Of a DNA stretch of 14,113 nucleotides, positions 1 through 9,100 are shown piece after piece. The stretch's first letter is position 1. Each line of letters opens with the position of its first letter. Under the pieces are notes generated by a model, which did no database searches, was not told the DNA's origin, and was given only the letters and a program-made list of their open reading frames with translations. The position numbers were made by a program, and so were the translations under genes. The stretch spans positions 1 to 14,113 of the forward strand of contig CAMKTI010000035.1 of the NCBI GenBank assembly GCA_946415665.1. The letters are read 5' to 3'. Origin of the DNA: an uncultured Clostridia bacterium (GTDB taxonomy: Bacteria; Bacillota; Clostridia; Lachnospirales; CAMVHY01).

Positions 1-55
1 TAGTTATCATTTATTAAGGAGGAGTTTTAAAATGAGTATGGATATGGTTGGTAAA
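1..55 (+). repeat. 5' cassette direct repeat, copy 1
   Basis: These 55 bases are identical to 103-157, an offset of 102 bases. The unit holds a short AT-rich leader, a strong AAGGAGGAG ribosome binding site (16-24), an ATG at 32 and eight codons reading MSMDMVGK. Identity stops abruptly after the eighth codon. The copy begins at the first base of the window, so the repeat may extend further left. Confidence 0.95.
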
Positions 56-100
56 TTTGTAAAAGAATATTTTTGTGATAATATTTTTTTTATGATATAA
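32..100 (+). CDS. 22-codon mini-ORF sharing its start with the giant gene
   Basis: The ATG at 32 lies 7 bases after a strong AAGGAGGAG and opens a 22-residue reading frame. It starts MSMDMVGK, exactly like the giant protein downstream, continues with FVKEYF and a short Cys/Asp/Phe-rich stretch, and stops at TAA (98-100). The ribosome binding site is as good as that of the giant gene, so translation is plausible if the copy is transcribed; its own promoter would lie left of the window. It could be the 5' remnant of a deleted paralogue, a leader peptide, or a by-product of cassette duplication. The TAA lies inside the -10 box of the next promoter, which suits a relic better than a designed gene. 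No function can be assigned. Confidence 0.4.
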   Translation: MSMDMVGKFVKEYFCDNIFFMI

Positions 101-101
101 T
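73..101 (+). promoter_or_regulatory. Sigma70-type promoter with extended -10, for the giant gene
   Basis: A -35 box TTGTGA (73-78, four of six consensus bases) is followed after 17 bases by a perfect TATAAT (96-101), with TG at 93-94 giving an extended -10 (TGATATAAT). Transcription would start near 108, leaving a leader of roughly 26 bases before the ATG at 134. The -10 box overlaps the stop codon of the upstream mini-ORF. Confidence 0.65.
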
Positions 102-102
102 T

Positions 103-157
103 TAGTTATCATTTATTAAGGAGGAGTTTTAAAATGAGTATGGATATGGTTGGTAAA
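103..157 (+). repeat. 5' cassette direct repeat, copy 2
   Basis: This is the second exact copy of bases 1-55. It supplies the untranslated leader, the AAGGAGGAG ribosome binding site (118-126) and the first eight codons of the giant gene. Both untranslated and coding bases are identical, so this is a recent duplication or strong conservation of a DNA or RNA element, not conservation at the protein level only. Confidence 0.95.
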
Positions 158-3100
158 AAGGATTTTTATATTAATGCGGCGATATCAAGTAAATCAAAAA
201 AATATCCGGGAATTATGCCTGTTTTAGCATGCGCTGATGTAGAACAATTTGGAAGTGCAACCGTGCACAAGAGTAATACCTGTAAAGCTACAGACATAGT
301 TGGCGGAAAAGATGGGTCCAGGAGTTTAAGAGAAGAATATAGCGCTTGGTTAAAATATATGAGAAGATTAAGAAACGTAATAGCAATGAAGGAAATTAAT
401 AGGGAAGCAGCGAATCAACTAGGTTGTTTTTTGGATGACGTGGAGCGTTTTATAAATAATTTCCCCGGCGGTTTGCTCAAATTTATTTATCCATCAACAG
501 GATCTGAAGACTCAGGAAATATACTTAGTGACCTAGAGAAAAATTTGATTGGCAAAATGAAAGTATGGGCTTTACCTTCGAGCGGACCAGATGACAACGA
601 TATCGTTGGTTTAATAAACGATGATCAAGGAATAAATATTGCGAAAGTATATGGTGCGGGACAATTAGGTTACTATAACGGATCGAACTTGGTTTCTTGG
701 ATGCCGACTGGTTTGTTATTTGGAAAATTATCGAAAAAATTAAACTCATTATTAGGTTATAATTCGGGTGATTTATGGCATGGTGAAAGTTTTTTTGCTT
801 ATATTGTTCAGACATTTATGAATGTTATTTTTATAAATAATCAGTTTTTACCAGAGGCTGATAGGTTAAAAATCATTGATAATTATAAAAAATTACTTGA
901 ATGTATCGCAGATAGCAATAGTACGTTTTTTGAAGATTATAAAAAGACTATGGATAAATTGAAAAAAAATAATAAAAAAGAATTTGAGAGTGAGTCTGAT
1001 CGTCCGGTTAAATTTATTCAGTTTTTGGCTAAAAAAATCTGTTTGGGTACTTCGTTGGAAAAATTGGATTTAAATAATAAACAAAACGAAGCAAAATATA
1101 TTGATTTAATTTGTGGTATATCTACTTTTCTAACCGGAGCGCAACATCCTAATCAAGTTTTGATAGAACAATGGATATTTGACGAAAATAAAGAAAGTGA
1201 ATGTGTTATAGGCGATGCTTTTAATGCTTTTATTGGAAAAAATAATGTTTTATACTTGCCGTTTCACATAAGATTACAACAATACATCAAATTAAATAGT
1301 GTTAAATCTAAGAAAAACAAAAAAAATCAGAACGACAATGAAAACAATGAAAACAATGAAAACAATGAAAACAATGAAAATGATAAAAAAGAGCATGATA
1401 CACAAATTGAAAATAAAAATATGCTAAACTTTATGCTTAATTTAGCGGGAAAGTTCAGATATAAAAAAACAAAGTTTGATTTAAGCAATACAGAAACGAA
1501 ATCGGAATATCATTTTGGATGTCAAGTTACGAGTGATAAGGAACAATGTAGAGTTCCTACTGAATATGATACAGATATCAGTGTCGACAATCTTACATTG
1601 TTATTAAATAAAATTACTGAATTTTATGATTTTGAAACTAAGTTAATGAGTGGTGAATGTAAATTAGATAATGATGCTATAAAAAAAATTGTCCAATATT
1701 TATTGGATGGTCGACAGTTTCACGATGATACTTTTAAAAAAATTGCCGAAGAAAAAGACTTTATGTATAAACTTATTGAGGCAGCTAAAAAATCTACAGC
1801 AGATGAAGAGTGCTGTTATAAGTATGCACATGAAATATTAGCAAATGAATATTTTGAGTTAATGGTAGAAAACAAATTGATAGATAAAAACTCTTTAAGT
1901 AAAGAGAAACTAATGAAGTATTTTGAAAATAATGACCATAAAGAAGAAATTATTGAGCTCGATGCTAAACTTGTTGTTGAGTGTGGACTGATTTCTAAAT
2001 TGACTGCAGAAGATATAAATACATTTTTGTACGATGAAGATGACCCAGAAAGTCGAAACAAGATGATTAAAATTTTGAAATTGGTTATTGGTAGAATCGA
2101 TAAAAATGTATTAAGTGAATTGAATTTAGAATATTTTGATAATGAACTTTTAGAAACTGTTATATTATCAAGATATAATGACTTATCTGATGAGCAAATC
2201 GGATGTGTTGATTTTTCAAAATTAACTCTGGATGGTCAAAAAGTTTTATTAAAAAAAATGGCTGATAATGATTTTAAATCCTTCTCTTTTGAATCGCATT
2301 GGCAGCAGAATATAAACGAAGAAGCTTGGAAATCGTTAAATATTACTGATTGGTGTAAGTTTGTGTATAACAAAATTCTTAAGTCTTACAACACAGTTAA
2401 GCCAAATTTGGGCACAAACTCAAAAATATTGCAATTAATACCTATTGGTATTTTGTCGTTGTTTGATACTGAAGAATGCAAAAACGAAAATAAAGTCAGT
2501 GCGTTTGCTAGCTTTTATAATGATTTTTTTGATTCTTGGTCAGCAAAACAAATTTTAGCACGTGGAAATTGTCCTGAAAATGAGTTGGATAAGCTAGAAA
2601 GCAAATTAAAAGCTGAAGCTGGAAACAAAATTTCGTTAAGTCAAAATGCAGTGGAGGCATTTCTATCCTTGCAACAGATCTTCCAAAAATTTGTCAAGAA
2701 CAAAGATCTAGATAATAATAACTTGTCTGTGGAGAAGATGTTGTTCGATTTTTTTGAAGCACAGTTATCGGGTGAAAAAAATTTAGGTAATCTAAGCGAG
2801 TGTTTAAAATATATTTTTAATGGTGACGAAAATAATTATTTTGCAGCAATGATTATCATGGAAGAATTTATTCTCTTAGATAAAAATACCGTGAAAACCA
2901 ATTTATTGCACCTAGATAATAATAAAGAACAGAAATTATTGCGCATAAGCGAAGCAATTAAATCAGCATTAAATTGGGATGACGCAAAATCACGGAAAGA
3001 AATATTTAAATCGTTGTTTTCGCATATATCAAAAATAAATGAGTTAATGATTTTATTCGATAAATCTGTGGATGAAAATTCTCGTTTTAAACAGTTTACA

Positions 3101-6100
3101 GACATTTATAAATCATTTTTGGACAGAATTTTATCATTATATGTAGATGATATTATCGATGCTAATATTGCTGACAAGGTGCCATTTATTTTTTTAAATA
3201 ACGAGGGAAGCATAAAATTATTTTGCCAGAATCTTGGAGATAAGATTAACATTAACAATTTTTCAGAGATGATAAATGCGATTAATAAGGTTAATGTTAA
3301 GAATAGTGAATACAAAATTAGCAATGCGTTAGGTGTAGGCAAAGTTTTATTTATAATCGATAATATAAAACGAATAGAAGAAATTAGCAGTAATATGGAT
3401 GACGAAAATAATCCTGAGCCCAATGGAAACAAATATTTTGCTCTTTCGGATTTTATGCAAGAAATAAGAAGAAATGCCGGCTTAATTTGCAATGGATATG
3501 CAATAGACGAATCCGATAACTCTATTGAAAATCATCTTGGACAATATGATGAAAATGGTGAAATTACTTATGGTAAGCTCGATTCAATATTATGTACTAT
3601 GTTTAAAAATATTTGTGAAGGCCAAGGATCTGTCGATGAATTTATTAAAAAATATGGTGGTTCAAATAAACTAGAATTGGAAAAAATAAAGAAAAACGAA
3701 AATCAGATTGGTAATTTTAAGGTTTTTAAAGAATTGATGTTGCCACTAATTGAAAAAGATTACGAAGATAAAAATATGGATTTTGTAAAGTTTGTGCAAA
3801 AGTATGATTTACTAAAAGTAATTGGTATAGAAAATTTGGATTCAAACATGATTAATATGGCTTTTGATTGTATGCATTGGTCATCTCTGTCATGGGGTGA
3901 TTTTGTAAAAAAATATTATGTTTTAGATAAACCAAATGAAAACAACATAATAATTGGAAATGATTATCACATCAAAGGGTTAAAAGACGAAGAAATTCAA
4001 AAAATAATGAGTCAAATTCTTCTTGATGACAGAAATATAAAAGAAACGTTAAGTAAAGCTGACGAAAAGACAATTTGGCAGTTATATGAAAGTTTGTTGC
4101 TCAAAGATAAAAATAAAATTGAAGATGAAAAGAAAGAAATAGAAAATATGCGCAATGGGATCGAAAAATATTTTGAAAGTGTTATGGCTATCAAACATAT
4201 CTGGAAGTCAAATCAGAGTCAGGATCAGAGTCAGAGGCCAGATACTGAAAAGTTATCAAAAATATGGTTTGCTAAAGGCGATGGAGATATAAAGTCAAAA
4301 ACAAATAAATTATCAACTATGATCGAGATATATCAGAGTGAACGAACAGATGCGACTTGGAAACAATTTTCCGAAATATATATTTTGAGACATCTAAATC
4401 AAGACACAATAAAAAAATATAAGAAACTAGCCCCAACTTATAAAGAAATTAAAGATTTAGAAGCAAAAGCTAGTAATTTGAAAGAACAGGTTACGTTGTT
4501 TTATCAAAAATTAGGTAGGGAGACTTTTAACCAAAATATTAAGCATATTTGTAGCTGGTTTAAACTTAAAGCTGAAGCTATTAAAACTCAATTTCTAATG
4601 TACGTTGATAAAAGCAATAACATTTATGACAACTTTAAAGAATTTTTTGACCTCTTGGAAAAAATTAACGAAATGTATGGCGACGATGAAGTTAAAAAAA
4701 TATGTGAAAAATATAAAAACGAAGATAAGAATGGCGTCGAAAAGTTTTTTTCTTCTATAGCTGGTCGCGTGCATTTTTTCGAAGATTATCAAACAATAAT
4801 AAAAAAAATTCCTGCTTTAGGTTCTAACCGTGTAGACGAAACAAACGAATGTAAATTTAGATATACTGCTCAAGAAATATTAGGAGAGCTATTAAAATCT
4901 AATTTTGATATCGAAAAAAATTTTGCTGTTTTGTTTGTTCGATCTCTAGAGAATCTAAAGAAAATTTTAGACAATCTACCAAGTGAAAATCAAAATCTAG
5001 CAAATAAAGCAAATAAAAAAATAGAATCATTAAAAGAAATTTATGATAGATATAAATTATGTGGTGATGATTTGTGTTCGCTGGAAAATATAAAAGTTAT
5101 GTTTACAAAGGAAGATGGTAAATTTAAATTCGAAACAGATTTTCAACAGATTCAAAATATACTGAAAGAAGATATACTGAAAGAAATGGATATTAAAGAC
5201 TGTGATGTTTTTAATAAATGCTTAAGCATTTTCAAAACGGATGTATTGCCCGAGTATGAAGGTGAAGTGAAACGACGTGACAGTTTTTCCAGTTTCGTGA
5301 AATTTATTGAAACCGGTATTACAAATGGATATTTTCTCGATACACAAATTTGTAACATGGATATCATAAATATAGTTGATAAAAATGGTTTAGAGAGTTA
5401 CACCCTCGAAGCTGAAATTAAAAAATTACCTGTGATGGTTGAAAGTGCTGAGCCAAACAAACTTGAAAAAATTACCAGTAGGTTAGAACCTAAAAATAGA
5501 TTGGAATATGTTATTTGTGATTCTGATAATTCTCCGGATCGGTGTATAAACGCTATGAGAAAATTGTTTTTGCACATGGATTATTCAAAAGCAAAAACAT
5601 TCATCAAAGATTATGATTTTGAATCTTGTCCAAATATCGAAAATCGAGGCCAAAATCAAATTAATACGTATCGACAGAGATTTAACGCGTTTGGTCGTAC
5701 CTTGCAGAATACATTATTGTATTTATTTGAGGACAATAAATACAATAAAATAAATTTTGAAGGTAAATTTATTCTTGGTGGATGTTTTTTTGAAAGTATG
5801 TTAAGAGAAGCTTGTTTGGATGATGGAAGTAATACATTTAAAGTTGAGGAAGAATTCGATCGTTTATTTGAAATGATTCGTAAGCGAATTTTGTCGGTTT
5901 TGGAGAAGCCGCCTCAATTATCTAATATGCGACTAGAAGAAGTAAAAAAATTGCTGAAATCAGGATCAGTTGATACGTCATTAAATGAACTGATAGCTTG
6001 TGCATTTTTATCGGCACACATTTATATTTGTAGCGGACATATTGATGGCGTGGAAATGCCTAAAAACATTGTCAATCTCGCAGATGAATTTTATGACAAA

Positions 6101-9100
6101 ATAATTTCTATGCTTGCTCGATCAACAGGTAAAGAAGAAAAATTTAAAGATATAAAAGATGTTAAAAAATGGGTCAATGAATCATCGTTAAAATATTTTA
6201 TCCAAGGTACATTTAATTTGGGAGATATACCAGCAAATGAAAGAACTGATGATCAGATGGAATTAGAACAAACAGCGTTAATCGAGAAATATAATGAGAG
6301 AATACTTGAACATATTTTATCGAGCACAGATGATCAAGTTTCCGTATTTGATGTTTTGGAAAATATATATTGCGATGATAAAAATAAAGTCGTTTACAAA
6401 TTTAGTGATAATTATTTATCAACATTTTTTCGAGATAAAGTTTTGCCTGCCGCAGCGAAGGCAAAAGAAGCAAAGAAAAAACATTTTTTAGCTTTGTTGA
6501 AATTTTTAAAGCGAGTAAAGCTTCCAGAGAAACAAAAATGGGTTTTAGATAATTTGTTAAAGTGTGCAAAAAAATTAGAGTTACTTGATGAAAATGGAAA
6601 ATTTGTCGATGAGGAAGCTTTAAAAATATGGATTGAAAACGTATTGCCAGTATTTGATTCCATGGATCTTGATTATTACCGTGAACTAGCAATTATGCAT
6701 ATAGCTAATAACCTTGGAGATAATATTTCGGTTCTGAATTTAATTGATATTCTGAAAGAAAAAAGCGAAAAAGAACCACGTTTGATTTATTGGTTGCAAA
6801 ATTGTAAAGGTTTTGTTAGCAACTTACATGGATCATACAAACCATATAAAAATGGTGAAAAGCAGAATACAGACGACGTTAAAAAGAAATTGAACGATGT
6901 TATTGCTTTCCTAAATCAGATTGGTACAGCGCAGTGTAGTCCAGTGAAACAAACTAGGTTTTCTCCGGCTAGTCAGTTTAATTTATTAAATTTATTCCCG
7001 CTTTTGGATACTATAGATGAAATATCTGTTGATAATGAAAACAACATGAAAAAATTTAAGATATTTGATAATTTGAAAAATTTTTGCGGCAGTACTTTTT
7101 TTGACAGTGAATCCAGTGGTGCTTCTAAAAGTGTGTTATGCATATTAGGTTTTTTATATGCTATTTCTCGTATTCCAGCAGACAAAACGTTATTAGATGT
7201 TGTCAAAGAAGATGAGTATAAGATTGATACTATAAGTAATTGTTCTCGTGCAGTTTTTGAAAGCGCAGTTCAAGCGCTATATGATTGTTTGAAAAATGAA
7301 AATATTACTGATAAAAATCGAAATGACTATATTGATTTTGTGCGTAATTTTTTCGAAAACATTAAAACTGATGATTTTTTAAACAGTGACTGCATAGGAT
7401 ACCACTGTTCTGAAGATCAAATCAAAAAATTAGAACAAGGCAAGCACGTATTTTTAACAATAAGTAAAATATTTAATCTTGTATATGGCCAAAGTACAAA
7501 AGATTCAATCGTTGAATTATCGAAATACATTAACAATACTTTTGCAGATAAGCGAGAGAATACGGAGGGATATGATTATAGAATTCCCATATTATGTCAG
7601 ATTTTTTGTAAATCAATTAAAAATATGACTATCGAAGATATTACAAGCAATGAAGTGAAATTTATTTGGGAAATACTAGATAAGTTGAAGGAAAAAGAAT
7701 TTAGTTGGTGTTGGGTTGATGAGCTAAAAGTAGCGTTAAATGAAAAAATTAAAGATCGTCTAGGAAACGCGCAAGATGATCAAACGCGGCAAGATGAAGC
7801 AAAAAGAATATTGCTTGCATTTGAGGGTAAAAGTGTATTTGACTTATTGAATCTTGAACCACTTTATGATGCTTTAAATTTTTCTAACTTGGTAAAAAAT
7901 GGAGATTCAAGAGTTTTTAAAAATGTTAAGTTATTAGAGAAATTCTTGCTACAGTCACAGAAAATAGAAAACAATGTTGCTATTGAATGTTATGAGAAAA
8001 CAATAGATAGATTCATATATGCTGTGTCACGACTTCCACAAGATATATCCGTAATAAATATTTTAAAAATGATGAAAGAAAAAAGTCTTGGTGGTATTTG
8101 TCTTACATCAGGCAGTAAATATAAATCACAAATCAATTCTCTTAGAGATATTGTCTCAAAAATAGCAAATGAAATAACGTCCAACGGGGAAAGATATGCC
8201 CAGAATCAAAAAATGTTATTTAATACAATTAATCTTTTAGTTGATTTTTTTAAATCTATTGCATGTAATAATACGTTTGGCAATGATTTTTATTTCAATC
8301 GAGATAATGAAGACAGCGCTAGCGTAGATATAGTACGCTCCATTTTTACAACTTTAAAGACTCTTTTATCTAAATATCAGTTCACTAGTTTGAATAAGGT
8401 TAAAGAGCTTTATGATCTTATAACTGGGATTTTTGGCGGGCAACATCAATACAGAAATCGCATTAAAGATGATTTAGACGATATTTTGAAATCGATGAGA
8501 TTAACAATGCTAGACAAATGTCACATTTTTCAATTTTTGAATGCTCTTAAAACACAAGAAGATGGATGTGGTACACCCTATGAAAGTTGGGTCTATAAAG
8601 ACAAAAATGTATCAACATTAGTTACATTGTTGGAACGTATGGAAAGTAAAATAAATAATTGTGAATCGACGTGCGGGGATACTAAGGCGTATGGAGCTGA
8701 ATATTATGGTAAGACCAATATAAAATTTTTTATTGACACCTTAGCTTCACATAAAGAATATTTTGAGAGAGTTGCCCGTTTAGCGGCAAAAATATGTAAT
8801 GGATATGTTGATGAAAATTATAATTTTAAAAGACATGAGATCTCAAATGATAAAGACAATGGATGTCTTATGAAGTGGGTAGATGAATTTGCGAATATGT
8901 TTACTAACAGAATAAATAATGACAATGTAGGTATTTTATGTGAAATAGCTTTAGAATATATGATTTCAAACTTTAGTGATAAAATTAACGTGTTTGATTT
9001 TTTATTCTTATTAAGAGATCGACTCTTTAAGCAGATAAAACACGGAAAACTAACCACCTTAGATAAAGAAATTTCAGGAAAACTTGTGAATAAAATCCTG

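Noticed and set aside
660..1300. Vague resemblance of the giant protein's N-terminal region to ubiquitin-specific protease segments (for example LYLPFHIRLQQY)
   Set aside because: No Cys box with a catalytic cysteine and no convincing His box can be found in order.
1335..1379. Tandem repeats considered as a CRISPR-like array
   Set aside because: The repeats are contiguous, without spacers, and lie in frame within a coding region.
572..2330. Leu-rich, solenoid-like periodicity in the giant protein's N-terminal third (for example KLTAEDINTFL, KLTLDGQKVLL)
   Set aside because: The spacing is irregular and no consensus can be fixed by eye; it is compatible with ordinary helical sequence.
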